DNA from: Halomonadaceae bacterium T82-2
Lineage (GTDB): Bacteria; Pseudomonadota; Gammaproteobacteria; Pseudomonadales; Halomonadaceae
Direction: 5' to 3'
DNA: 64,000 bases
Assembly: GCA_001577635.1 (NCBI GenBank)
Contig: LSBP01000007.1
Location: 1 to 64,000 of the forward strand
The notes under the pieces are model-generated. The model saw only the letters and a program-made list of their open reading frames with translations. It had not been told where the DNA came from and did no database searches. Below are positions 30,320-40,001 of this stretch, piece by piece; positions within the stretch are counted from its first letter, which is position 1, and every line of letters starts with the position of its first letter. A program made the position numbers and the translations under genes.

Positions 30320-30594
30320 GGGGCCACGGCCGGTGTGGCACCGGCAGTGGCCAGGCCTTCGTTCCTCCGTTAACCAGCCGTTGGCCACGGCCGCTTGCCC
30401 GCGGTTTCAGGGTGCTTGCAATGGTCGTGACCTCGACCCATCATGAACGCCGTTCGCGTTGGTCACGCTTTCGTCATACAGCGGCGTTAGGGTGCTTCGT
30501 GACGCGGTCTCGTGCCGTTGCGAGGCCAGCCGTATCGTAGGAGAGACGGCCGAGGAGACGCCTCGGGCGACAGGATTAAAAACAGTGTTTTTTC

Positions 30595-30624
30595 TTGTTG
30601 CGTTCGTGCAGAACCCGGTATAAG
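30595..30624 (+). promoter_or_regulatory. promoter upstream of porin (TTGTTG-N18-TATAAG)
   Basis: -35 30595-30600, -10 30619-30624; implies a leader of about 125 nt. Confidence 0.45.
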
Positions 30625-30755
30625 GTTCCTCCTGCGAGCATTGGATAATAACAAGGCTTGGCCGAGGCGGATCGCTCATGCATCCACTGGGCGCAGTCCG
30701 GCAAGCCGCTTTTAGATAACGATCGAAAAAGTAAGCTAGTTAAGGAACTATCGCG

Positions 30756-31850
30756 ATGAAAAAGACGCTCCTAGCGACTGCTATTGCTGGTGCCCTGGGC
30801 GCCTCCGCTGCACAAGCCGCCACCGTTTACAACCAGGACGGCACTCAGGTCGACCTGTACGGCAACATTCAGATCGGTTACCGCTCTGTTGAAACTGCAA
30901 CTGATGCTAACAACGACGGAACAGTTCAGCCTGGCGAAGGTGTAAGCTCTCAGGACGATATCTTCGATAACGGTACTACCCTGGGTGTCGCCGCCCAGCA
31001 TCAGGTCAACCCGGGCCTGGTCGCCTACCTGAAGCTCGAGCTGGACGGTTTCCAGGCCGACGAGCTCAAGAAGCGCAACTACGACTCCGGTGACACCGCC
31101 TACGCCGGCCTGAAGGGCAACTTCGGTGACGTCAAGATCGGCTCCTACGATGTGCTGATCGACGACTGGGTCAAGGATCCGGTCGACGGCTCCTGGTATG
31201 TCGGTGTCTGGAACTCCAGCCACTACATCGGTGACGGCAAGACCAGCGCTTCGGCACAAAACGACACGTTCAATGACGACCGGGAAGGCGACCAGATTCG
31301 CTATCTGTCTCCGTCCTTCGCTGGTCTGCAGTTCTCCCTGGGTACCCAGTACAAGGGTGACGCCGAGGCCGAACGCAATGGCGACGGCAGCGCCGCATCC
31401 TTTGTCGGTGGCCTGAAGTACACCGTGGGCGCCCTGCAGCTGGCAGCCGTCTACGATGATCTGAACACCTACGACTACCGCAGCTACGATGCCGGCGATG
31501 CCTACGGTCTCTCCGCCATGTACTCCATGAACGCGCTGACCCTGGGCGCCAAGTGGGAGCGTTACGACGGCAGCAACGACACCGCGACCGACAAGTCCGA
31601 CATGTATGCCGTCAAGGCCAACTATGCCTACGGCATGGGTAATGTCTACGCGACCTACCAGTACGTCGACGAGCAGAACAATGTGTCGTCGAACAATCCC
31701 AATGGTAGCGACGAGACCTACAACCAGGTCATGCTGGGCGCCGACTACAGCCTGACGCCGGCGGTCACCTACTTCGTCGAGTCCACCATGTACGACCAGT
31801 CTAAGGACGAAGATGACTTCGTCGCTACCGGTCTGGCCTACACCTTCTAA
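30756..31850 (+). CDS. Gram-negative outer membrane porin
   Basis: MKKTLLATAIAGALGASAAQAATVYNQDGTQVDLYGNIQIGYRS; C-terminal ...FVATGLAYTF ending in Phe. Confidence 0.95.
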   Translation: MKKTLLATAIAGALGASAAQAATVYNQDGTQVDLYGNIQIGYRSVETATDANNDGTVQPGEGVSSQDDIFDNGTTLGVAAQHQVNPGLVAYLKLELDGFQADELKKRNYDSGDTAYAGLKGNFGDVKIGSYDVLIDDWVKDPVDGSWYVGVWNSSHYIGDGKTSASAQNDTFNDDREGDQIRYLSPSFAGLQFSLGTQYKGDAEAERNGDGSAASFVGGLKYTVGALQLAAVYDDLNTYDYRSYDAGDAYGLSAMYSMNALTLGAKWERYDGSNDTATDKSDMYAVKANYAYGMGNVYATYQYVDEQNNVSSNNPNGSDETYNQVMLGADYSLTPAVTYFVESTMYDQSKDEDDFVATGLAYTF

Positions 31851-31880
31851 AAGCCCCCTGCGCTTTTGGATGGACAGCGA

Positions 31881-31907
31881 AGCCGGCCCCTCGGGGCCGG
31901 CTTTCTT
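31881..31907 (+). terminator. intrinsic terminator after porin
   Basis: AGCCGGCCCC-tc-GGGGCCGGCT followed by TTCTT. Confidence 0.85.
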
Positions 31908-32007
31908 GTGGGTGGATGCTTGATGCCCGGGCCGGGGCGGTGCAGACTCGTGATCACCGTCTTTAAAGACAACCCCCTCTTTTTCTTGTGAAACAGGACA
32001 AGCAGCT

Positions 32008-33045
32008 ATGACTCATCGGCTTCTGGCGCCCCTCGTGATCGGCCTGGGGCTCTGTGTCGTCGTGCCGGCCGTTCAGGCCGACATGCCGCCCAATTACGAT
32101 AAATCGTCATCTCTGGACCTGAGCCAGTACCTTCAGCAGCGTAGTGATGCGCAGAGCCAAAGCTTCAATTTCGGCGGCTGGAACGAGCACAAGTTCACCG
32201 TGAAGAAGGCCGGGCGCTACCTGATCGAGAGCGCGTCGCGGGCGGGCATGTCCGATGAATATCGGATCAAGGCCCGGCTGCTCGATGCCCAGGGCAATGT
32301 CGTCGCCCGCAGCGAGGCACTGGGCACGAACGGTGGCCTGCACATGACCCGTGAGCTCGAGCCCGGCGATTACGTGGTCAAGGTCTATGCCCGGGAATTC
32401 GGCAACACCAAGCTGAAGGGCAATCGCTACACCATTTCGGTATCCGGGCTAGACGCGCAGGGTCAGCGCCTGAGTGGGCCCCAGAGCGGCATCGACAGCG
32501 GCAGCGGTGTCCTCTTTGACAAGGATGCCGAGGCGAAGGGGCCGACGACGGCCTTCGTACGCTCGCCGGAAGCCTCGGCAGCCCTGGCGGCACCGGCGGC
32601 TGCGGGTTCGTCGTCCAAGGCGTCGGCTGCCACCCGGCAGGCCGGGACGAAGACGGCCACGGCGAACGACACTCAGCCGAAGCCTGCGAGCCGGGCGGCG
32701 TCGGAAGGCGAGTCGCGTCGCTTCAAGGAGGTCGTCACGGATGTCGACATGAACTTCAAGGGCCAGGCGCTGAGTTTCGACGTCGTCCAGCGCGGCACGG
32801 TCGCCGTCAATACCTCGACCATGGTCGGTGCTGGGGGGACCTTTCAGATCGAGGCGCGGGTTCTCGACGATCAAGGCAATGTCGTGGCCAGCGACGAAGG
32901 CTCGCGTTTCGCCGGCAATATTCACATCAAGCAGGTACTGCCGCCGGGACATTACACGGTCTGGGTCAAGGGGCATAACTACGGCAATGCCAAGGACTCG
33001 GCCAACAACTTTGCCCTGCGCGTCAAGCAGCTGGATACCCGCTGA
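32008..33045 (+). CDS. exported protein with two related beta-sandwich-like domains (PPC-like)
   Basis: Signal peptide; two similar ~100-aa modules joined by an Ala/Ser/Thr-rich linker. Confidence 0.75.
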   Translation: MTHRLLAPLVIGLGLCVVVPAVQADMPPNYDKSSSLDLSQYLQQRSDAQSQSFNFGGWNEHKFTVKKAGRYLIESASRAGMSDEYRIKARLLDAQGNVVARSEALGTNGGLHMTRELEPGDYVVKVYAREFGNTKLKGNRYTISVSGLDAQGQRLSGPQSGIDSGSGVLFDKDAEAKGPTTAFVRSPEASAALAAPAAAGSSSKASAATRQAGTKTATANDTQPKPASRAASEGESRRFKEVVTDVDMNFKGQALSFDVVQRGTVAVNTSTMVGAGGTFQIEARVLDDQGNVVASDEGSRFAGNIHIKQVLPPGHYTVWVKGHNYGNAKDSANNFALRVKQLDTR

Positions 33046-33262
33046 CCGCTCGGGTATCGCCCTCCTGCGACCGGCACCGGCCCGTCAATGACGGGCCGGC
33101 GTGTTTGAGGGCTGCATTTTGTTCCCGTCAACACCTGGCAGGCTCAAGGTTGCCTTTCTCCGGCCGATACTGGATACACACCGCCCCCCAGGACACCGAC
33201 GGTTTTTAAACGCCCTTGTGGATGAGGCCGCCTGGTCCTGACGGCCCGTAGGGGCGGGCAGA

Positions 33263-35296
33263 GTGAATCCCCACGATGATTTGCGTATCGCGGAGCGCGA
33301 GATCATGACACGAACCGGAAGACGAACAGGTCGGCGCTCGCTGCGCCGCCGGCTGCTGATCGGCCTGGGCATGGGCTGGGCGGTGATCGTCTGCGTGTTG
33401 ATGGTGGCGCTCTGGTACTCGGGCCAGGATCGGATTCGCGACGTCAATGACACCCATCTGGAGTACGAAGCCCGTCTGATCGCCCAGCAGATCGATCAGG
33501 AGGTCGAGCTGCGGCTGGCATCCCTGCAGCAGCTGTCGGCGACACTGGCCCCGCGCGCGGTGCCGGATGCGGCGTCGCTGCAGGCGCGCCTGCGTAACGA
33601 GAGCGGCCTGTTGACACTGTTCGACGGGTTGATCGTGACCGATGCCGAAGGCCGGGTGCAGGCGGCCTGGCCGCGTTCGTCGGGGCGACGCGGTACGGAT
33701 GTCAGCGATCGGCTGTCGTTTCGCTTCCAGCAGCAGGTGGGGCGCCCCCACGTCAGTGAGCCGTTCACCGAACAGCCAGGCGGCACGCCCTGGATTCTGT
33801 TCAGCGTGCCGCTGGCGGATGCCTGGGGGCATTTCGCCGGCATGGTGGGCGGGCTGATCAGTGTCGAGAATGGCAGCCTGTTCGCCAAGTTGCGGCGTAT
33901 CCGCCTGGGGCGGCAGGGCTTCGCGGTAGTGATGACCGCCTCGGGCAAGGTGCTGACCCACCCGCGGCAGGATCACCTGCTGGCCCCGGCGGCCTCGGTG
34001 GTGCCGTCGGCCTGGCGCGAGCTGGTGCTGGATGGCTGGCAGGGCACGCTCACCGGTGCGCTGCCCAGCGGTAAAACGGCGCTGCAGAGCTACCGTCAGA
34101 TCTGGACGCCCGGCTGGATCGTGGGGGTGTTCCTGCCGGCCGATCAGGCCTTTGCGCCGCTGCGCACCTTCCTCAACCAGCTGTGGCTGGCGGGAGGATT
34201 GACCATCCTGCTGATGCTGCCGATGCTGGCGTGGCTGATTCATCTGCTGCTCAGGCCGCTTCGCCGCCTGACCCGCCAGATCGAGGCGGTGCGTCACGGG
34301 CACCGCGATTACCTGGACGTGCCTGACGCCAGCCACGAGATCGTCCAGCTGATCGAGGCGTTCAACCGCATGGTGGACACCAGCCTCGAGGCACGCCAAC
34401 GGTTGCTCAATCGGCAGGCCTTTCTGGATGCCGTGCTGGATTCCTCGCCGGTGGGCATGTTCGTCTACGACATGCAGGGGGAGCTGCTGTACGTTAGTCC
34501 GGCACTCACGGAAATGACGGGGCATTCGCTGGTGGACTATCAGGCGGACTCGATGCATTCGCACATTCACCCCGACGACCGTCAGCGCGTGCTCGATTAC
34601 TGGCTGGCGAGTCGCCTCAGCGAGCATGATTTCCAGTGCCAGTATCGGTATGTCACGGCCCGGGGCGAGAGCATCTGGATGGACGTGCACGCCAGTCTGG
34701 TCCGGCTCGAGACGGGCAAGGCCCTGGGCTTCGTCGGCACCATGAAGGACATCACCGAGCATCGGGAAAACGAGGCCCTGCAGCGCTGGGAGGCCGAGCA
34801 CGATCCCTTGACTGGCCTGCTCAATCGGCGCGGCTTCGAGCGGCGTATGGAAGAGGCCCTGGCCGATTGGCTCAAGGGCGCGGTTCCGGCGGCACTGATC
34901 GCCTTCGACCTGGACCACTTCAAGCCGATCAACGACGAGGGCGGTCATGCCCTCGGGGACCGGATGCTGTCGCTGATCGCCCGGACGCTCGCGGCGCGGA
35001 TTCGCCGCAGTGACTTCGCGGCCCGTTACGGCGGTGACGAGTTCGCGATCCTGCTGCCCGGCTGCGGGGTCGAGCAGGCACGCCGGACCGCGGAAGCCCT
35101 GCGCAAGGCGGTAGGGGCGCTGAGCGTCACTCACGAGGGACGCAGCTACCGGGTTTCACTGAGCCTCGGGGTGACGGCCCTGGCCCCCGGTGACGAGACG
35201 ATCGGCCAGGTCATGCAGCGCGCCGACGATGCCAGCTACCGGGCCAAGGCGGCGGGGCGCGATCGGGTCGAGGTCGAGGCGGCGCCCGCCGGCTGA
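33263..35296 (+). CDS. membrane sensor diguanylate cyclase (periplasmic sensor-HAMP-PAS-GGDEF)
   Basis: Two TM segments, PAS (VGMFVYDMQGELLYVSPALTEMTGHS), RYGGDEFAILLPGC. Confidence 0.93.
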   Translation: MNPHDDLRIAEREIMTRTGRRTGRRSLRRRLLIGLGMGWAVIVCVLMVALWYSGQDRIRDVNDTHLEYEARLIAQQIDQEVELRLASLQQLSATLAPRAVPDAASLQARLRNESGLLTLFDGLIVTDAEGRVQAAWPRSSGRRGTDVSDRLSFRFQQQVGRPHVSEPFTEQPGGTPWILFSVPLADAWGHFAGMVGGLISVENGSLFAKLRRIRLGRQGFAVVMTASGKVLTHPRQDHLLAPAASVVPSAWRELVLDGWQGTLTGALPSGKTALQSYRQIWTPGWIVGVFLPADQAFAPLRTFLNQLWLAGGLTILLMLPMLAWLIHLLLRPLRRLTRQIEAVRHGHRDYLDVPDASHEIVQLIEAFNRMVDTSLEARQRLLNRQAFLDAVLDSSPVGMFVYDMQGELLYVSPALTEMTGHSLVDYQADSMHSHIHPDDRQRVLDYWLASRLSEHDFQCQYRYVTARGESIWMDVHASLVRLETGKALGFVGTMKDITEHRENEALQRWEAEHDPLTGLLNRRGFERRMEEALADWLKGAVPAALIAFDLDHFKPINDEGGHALGDRMLSLIARTLAARIRRSDFAARYGGDEFAILLPGCGVEQARRTAEALRKAVGALSVTHEGRSYRVSLSLGVTALAPGDETIGQVMQRADDASYRAKAAGRDRVEVEAAPAG

Positions 35297-35381
35297 CCGA
35301 GGGTTTCCTGATCGGCGTCAAGGCCGTTTCGCCGCCGGGGCGCTACACGGAAATGAGGACCGCCACCCGGAGCAACGAGCC

Positions 35382-35699
35382 ATGAGCGATCGCCGTGCCA
35401 CGCTGGAAGCCCTGCGGGCGACCTTGCAGACGCGCCTGCATGCCTATCGGGAGCACAAGACGCGCGCGCTCGACAGGGATGCCGACGAGCAGTCGCTTGA
35501 GATCGAGAACGACGAAGTGGTGGAGCGTCTGGACGAGGAAGCCTTCGCGGAACTGGAGCAGGTCGACCGGGCGCTCGCGCGCATTGCCGACGGCGAGGGC
35601 GATCGCTGCGAAGCCTGTGGCGAGCCGATCGACGCGCGGCGTCTTCAGGCACTGCCCATGGCGACCCTGTGTATCGATTGCGCGGACCTGGAGCGTTGA
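35382..35699 (+). CDS. DksA/TraR-family zinc finger protein
   Basis: CEACGEPIDARRLQALPMATLCIDC zinc finger. Confidence 0.9.
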   Translation: MSDRRATLEALRATLQTRLHAYREHKTRALDRDADEQSLEIENDEVVERLDEEAFAELEQVDRALARIADGEGDRCEACGEPIDARRLQALPMATLCIDCADLER

Positions 35700-36114
35700 C
35701 CCCTTTTCAAAAGGTAACAGGGCGGGCTCGGTCCTGCCTTGCAGTCTCGTCGCTGCGTCCTTCCTGGTCCTCGATCCTGTACAGCGATCAATCTGTCACA
35801 ACCTCGCGTTGGCCCCGAAGCACGCCGGGACGCTGGAGCGAGATCGTGCTCGATTTATCCTTGTAGCCTCAGTTCGCCAGGCTTCGATTTAACGTATTGT
35901 TTTCAATGGATATTATTGTGGAAGAGGCCGGTTGATGTTTGTTGGCTAATTTTTCTTAATTATATTATGGAATGTTTTTGATAAAAATTCGTACAAGATA
36001 ACATGGGTTAATTACCGGGACGCTCGCGCATGCGACATTGTGCGCGTCGACTCAGGGAGGGGTCGACACACGGTGCGCCATGACAGGTGACGGTCGCGTA
36101 GCCCGCGCACTCGG

Positions 36115-36205
36115 CATCTGGAACGTGCTGTCCAGGCCGGCTGCAACGCAGTTGGCGCCTCGGCTGTCATGTGTATCGAGTCGCAGTCTGGGTACGTTCC
36201 AGATG
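36115..36205 (+). ncRNA. candidate structured RNA (strand tentative)
   Basis: CATCTGGAACGT (36115-36126) / ACGTTCCAGATG (36194-36205) perfect 12-bp inverted repeat enclosing GCCGGCTGC-AAC-GCAGTTGGC hairpin. Confidence 0.3.
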
Positions 36206-36340
36206 GCGAACGCCTCGACAGGGAGGTTTCGGGCAGGGACGCCCGATGACCAGGGATGGTCCGCTTGCGGGTCCAGGGCACGCGTCAACAGGAAGTTGTG
36301 ACTGCCAGGGAAGGGCCCGCTTCGACGCTTTGTCGGTTCG

Positions 36341-36378
36341 CGAGCCGGCGCCGCCTTCGGGGGGGGGGCGCCGGCTCG
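36341..36378 (+). terminator. strong hairpin, possible terminator
   Basis: CGAGCCGGCGCC / GGCGCCGGCTCG 12-bp stem followed on + by TTTCGTT. Confidence 0.5.
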
Positions 36379-36401
36379 TTTCGTTGCGTGCTCGGCCGGT
36401 G

Positions 36402-37142
36402 CTACAGGTTCGGCGAAGCGGGCATTTCGCGACCGATGAAGGCCGGGTTGAGCGTGTCACTGAAGCGTTCGGGGCGGAAGTTGGCGATGCGGGCCAGTTC
36501 CTCGAAGTCGAGGATGTCGAGGCTCTGCCGCTGGCGAAGTACCAGGCGTCGTTCGGCAAGCTCCGACAGCGTGCGACTGACATGTACCTCGCTCATGCCC
36601 AGCAGCTGACTGAGGCGCCGTTGCGTCAGGGGCAGGGTGAAGCGGTTGCTGACCTCCATGCCGGCGCCTGCCAGCCGATGGTGGATCTCCAGGGCGAAAT
36701 GCGCGATGCGCGAGCAGGCATCATTGCCCAGTACGTTGACGAGGCGCTGGGTAATGTTGCGCTGCTGTCGCGCGGTCGCGGCCTGCAGGGCCATGGCCAC
36801 GCGCGGGGCTGCCTGGAAGAGACGATGGATGCCGGCAATCGGTATTGCGCGCACCATGCCGTCAGTCAGCATTTCCGCCGTGGTGTAATGGTTGGTGAAG
36901 GTGAAATCGAGCAGGCCCAGAACATCGCCGGGCAAGTGTAGATCGAGCACCTGCTCGGCATCGTCTTCGGAGCGATGCAGCGTGCACGCCCATCCCCGGT
37001 GCAGGGAGTACAGGTGGCGGGGCACTTCGTCCGGGTGCCAGAGCGTGTCGCCCCGGGCGACGGCGAACGGCTCGCTTTCCAGAGCCGACATGAGGTGGTG
37101 TTCGCGCTCCGTGAACGCAATATGTCGATCGAGATTCTGCAT
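36402..37142 (-). CDS. Crp/Fnr-family transcriptional regulator
   Basis: cNMP-binding-like N-terminus; C-terminal HTH LPLTQRRLSQLLGMSEVHVSRTLSELAERRLV. Confidence 0.92.
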   Translation of the reverse strand: MQNLDRHIAFTEREHHLMSALESEPFAVARGDTLWHPDEVPRHLYSLHRGWACTLHRSEDDAEQVLDLHLPGDVLGLLDFTFTNHYTTAEMLTDGMVRAIPIAGIHRLFQAAPRVAMALQAATARQQRNITQRLVNVLGNDACSRIAHFALEIHHRLAGAGMEVSNRFTLPLTQRRLSQLLGMSEVHVSRTLSELAERRLVLRQRQSLDILDFEELARIANFRPERFSDTLNPAFIGREMPASPNL

Positions 37143-37241
37143 GACGTTTCGTACTGGTGAGGACACCGGCTCCATTCCCGGAACCCGGTCTTCAGCGCGA
37201 ATGGGGGCCTTCCCTGGGGCAAAGACGCCTAATTTATTATC

Positions 37242-37260
37242 TTGTACCAGTATTGTTCAA
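37242..37260. promoter_or_regulatory. imperfect palindrome, candidate operator
   Basis: TTGTAC-N7-GTTCAA in the divergent intergenic region. Confidence 0.35.
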
Positions 37261-37631
37261 TAGCAACCGCGTGCAACTATTTTTGTAAAATTATTGTGCA
37301 TGAAAGCCTTGTTGGTAAGCGGTCACTATAAGGCTCGCGACCTGCCACGGCAATGTGCACCCGCCACCGGACCGGGCGATGGTGGTTGCACAAGACGCGG
37401 GCGCCGAGTGCATCCCGGGCCGTGTGCCGCAGCCCCGGGGACGGTGGGAGTTGACGCGAAAATCACTTGCGGCCAGCCTCTTGGGGGGCCATCATCTGCG
37501 CCCTCTCGCCGGCCTCTCGAGGTCCGGGCGAGGCCAAGACCGGGGTGGCATCGGGTCGGGGGCGGCGTGCGCATCCCACCACCGATAAGACCCTTACCAC
37601 TGTTGACTTTTCCCGATCTGGAAGCGAACCC

Positions 37632-38831
37632 ATGAGCAAAGTCCTGATTATCGGCGCTGGTGGCGTCGGCGGTGTCGTCACTCACAAGTGTGCCCAGCAT
37701 CCCGAAGTGTTCAGCGAAATCTGCCTGGCCAGTCGCAACGAAGCGAAATGCAAGGCGATCGCCGCCCAGCTGGATCGCCCCATTCAGACCGCTCAGGTCG
37801 ATGCCGATGACGTCGAGGCGCTGGTCGCGCTGATCGAGTCGTTCACGCCGGACGTGCTGATTCACGTGGCCTTGCCCTATCAGGACCTGACCATCATGGA
37901 GGCCTGCCTGCGCACCGGCGTGCCCTATCTGGATACCGCCAACTACGAGCATCCGGACGAGGCCAAGTTCGAGTACAAGGAGCAGTGGGCCTTTCAGGAG
38001 CGCTACAAGAGCGCCGGCAACATGGCCACCCTGGGCTGCGGCTTCGATCCGGGCATGACCAACATCTACTGCGCCTACGCACAGAAGAACCTGTTCGACG
38101 AGATCCACACCATCGACATCCTCGATGCCAACGGCGGCGACCACGGCTATCCGTTCGCCACCAACTTCAACCCGGAGATCAACATTCGCGAGATCACCGC
38201 GAATGGCCGCTACTGGGAGAAGGGCGAGTGGAAGGTGACCGCGCCGCTGGCCGAGAAGCGCACCTTCGACTTCGACGGCATCGGCGAGAAAGACATCTAC
38301 CTGCTCTACCACGAGGAGCTCGAGTCGCTGTCGCAGAACATCAAGGGGCTGCAGCGCATCCGCTTCTGGATGACCTTCTCCGAGAAGTACCTCACCCACC
38401 TCAAGGTGCTCGAGAACGTCGGTATGACGAGCATCGAGCCGATCAAGGTGGGCGACAGCGAGATCTCGCCGCTGGAATTCCTCAAGGCGGTACTGCCCGA
38501 TCCGGCCTCGCTGGGCCCGCGCACCAAAGGCAAGACCAACATCGGCGTGATCGTCGATGGCATCAAGGACGGCAAGCGTCGCAAGGTGCACATCTACAAC
38601 ATCTGCGACCACCAGCAGTGCTACCAGGAAGTCCAGTCCCAGGCGATCTCCTACACCACCGGCGTGCCGGCGGTGACCGGTGCCATGCTGATGCTCGAGG
38701 GCGTCTGGAAGGGCGAGGGCGTGTTCAACGTCGAGCAGCTCGACCCGAACCCGTTCATGGAGCGTATCGGCGATATGGGGCTGCCGTGGCAGGTGGTCGA
38801 GCTCGACCCCGAAGCCGATCCGCTGGCCTGA
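37632..38831 (+). CDS. carboxynorspermidine/carboxyspermidine dehydrogenase (saccharopine dehydrogenase family)
   Basis: MSKVLIIGAGGVGGVVTHKCAQHPEVFSEICLASRN; GCGFDPGMTNIYCAYA; paired with nspC. Confidence 0.92.
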   Translation: MSKVLIIGAGGVGGVVTHKCAQHPEVFSEICLASRNEAKCKAIAAQLDRPIQTAQVDADDVEALVALIESFTPDVLIHVALPYQDLTIMEACLRTGVPYLDTANYEHPDEAKFEYKEQWAFQERYKSAGNMATLGCGFDPGMTNIYCAYAQKNLFDEIHTIDILDANGGDHGYPFATNFNPEINIREITANGRYWEKGEWKVTAPLAEKRTFDFDGIGEKDIYLLYHEELESLSQNIKGLQRIRFWMTFSEKYLTHLKVLENVGMTSIEPIKVGDSEISPLEFLKAVLPDPASLGPRTKGKTNIGVIVDGIKDGKRRKVHIYNICDHQQCYQEVQSQAISYTTGVPAVTGAMLMLEGVWKGEGVFNVEQLDPNPFMERIGDMGLPWQVVELDPEADPLA

Positions 38832-38834
38832 TCG

Positions 38835-40001
38835 ATGGCGATGACGGACAACACGGGATACCCGTTCGATATCCATGCCTGCCCGTCGCCGGCCTACGTG
38901 GTCGACGACGCCCTGCTGCGCCGTAATCTGGAGTGCCTGAAGGCGGTTCAGGAGCGCAGCGGCGCGAAGGTCCTGCTGGCCCTCAAGGGCTTCGCCATGT
39001 GGGATACCTTCCCGCTGGTCAGCGAATACCTGGTGGGCACGACCTCCAGCGGCCAGGACGAGGCTCGCCTCGGCGCCGAGACTTTCGGCGGCGAGGTGCA
39101 TGTCTATTCGCCGGCCTTCACCGCGCCAGAAATGGACGTGGTGCTGCGCTATGCCGATCACCTGAGCTTCAACTCGCCGGGGCAGTGGCGGCGCTTCCGC
39201 GAGACCGTCGCGGCGGCGCCGCGACGCATCTCCTGCGGGTTACGGGTCAACCCCGAGCACTCCACGGGCGAGGTTGCGCTCTATGACCCCTGCGCGCCGG
39301 GTTCGAGGCTGGGTACGCGGGCGGCCGATCTCGAGCCGGGTGATATCGACGGTCTCGAGGGGCTGCACTTCCACACCCTGTGTGAGCAGAACAGCGACGC
39401 TCTGGAGGAAACCCTCGACGCCTTTGAAGCGAAGTTCGGGCAGTATCTGGCGGGCCTGCGTTGGGTCAACTTCGGGGGCGGTCATCACATCACCCGTGCC
39501 GACTACGATGTCGATCGGCTGGTGCGGATCATTCGTGACTTCAAGTCACGTCATCCGCATCTCGAGGTCTACCTCGAGCCGGGCGAGGCGGTGGCGTTGA
39601 ACACCGGCTTTCTGGTCGCCAGCGTGCTGGATATCGTCGACAACGATGGACCGATCGCCATCCTGGACACCTCCGCCACCGCGCACATGCCGGATGTACT
39701 GGAGATGCCGTACCGTCCGGAAATCATCGGTGCCGGGCGGCCCGGCGAAAAGCCGTACACGTATCGTCTAGGGGGCACCACCTGCCTGGCCGGCGACGTG
39801 ATCGGCGACTACTCGTTCGGCAAGCCGCTCGAGATTGGTGACCGCCTGGTGTTCACCGACATGGCCCACTACACCATGGTCAAGACCACCACCTTCAATG
39901 GCATTCGCCTGCCGGCGATCTGCCGGGTCGACGAGACCACCCGGGCGGTGCGTACGGTGCGGACCTTCGGCTACGTGGATTACATGCAGCGCCTGAGCTG
40001 A
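38835..40001 (+). CDS. nspC: carboxynorspermidine decarboxylase
   Basis: KVLLALKGFAMW, NPEHSTGEVALYDPCAPGSRLG PLP decarboxylase motifs. Confidence 0.93.
   Translation: MAMTDNTGYPFDIHACPSPAYVVDDALLRRNLECLKAVQERSGAKVLLALKGFAMWDTFPLVSEYLVGTTSSGQDEARLGAETFGGEVHVYSPAFTAPEMDVVLRYADHLSFNSPGQWRRFRETVAAAPRRISCGLRVNPEHSTGEVALYDPCAPGSRLGTRAADLEPGDIDGLEGLHFHTLCEQNSDALEETLDAFEAKFGQYLAGLRWVNFGGGHHITRADYDVDRLVRIIRDFKSRHPHLEVYLEPGEAVALNTGFLVASVLDIVDNDGPIAILDTSATAHMPDVLEMPYRPEIIGAGRPGEKPYTYRLGGTTCLAGDVIGDYSFGKPLEIGDRLVFTDMAHYTMVKTTTFNGIRLPAICRVDETTRAVRTVRTFGYVDYMQRLS

Noticed and set aside
36171-36941. 256-aa plus-strand ORF in the Crp/Fnr region
   Set aside because: Mostly antisense to the Crp/Fnr gene, no homologous motifs, no convincing RBS.
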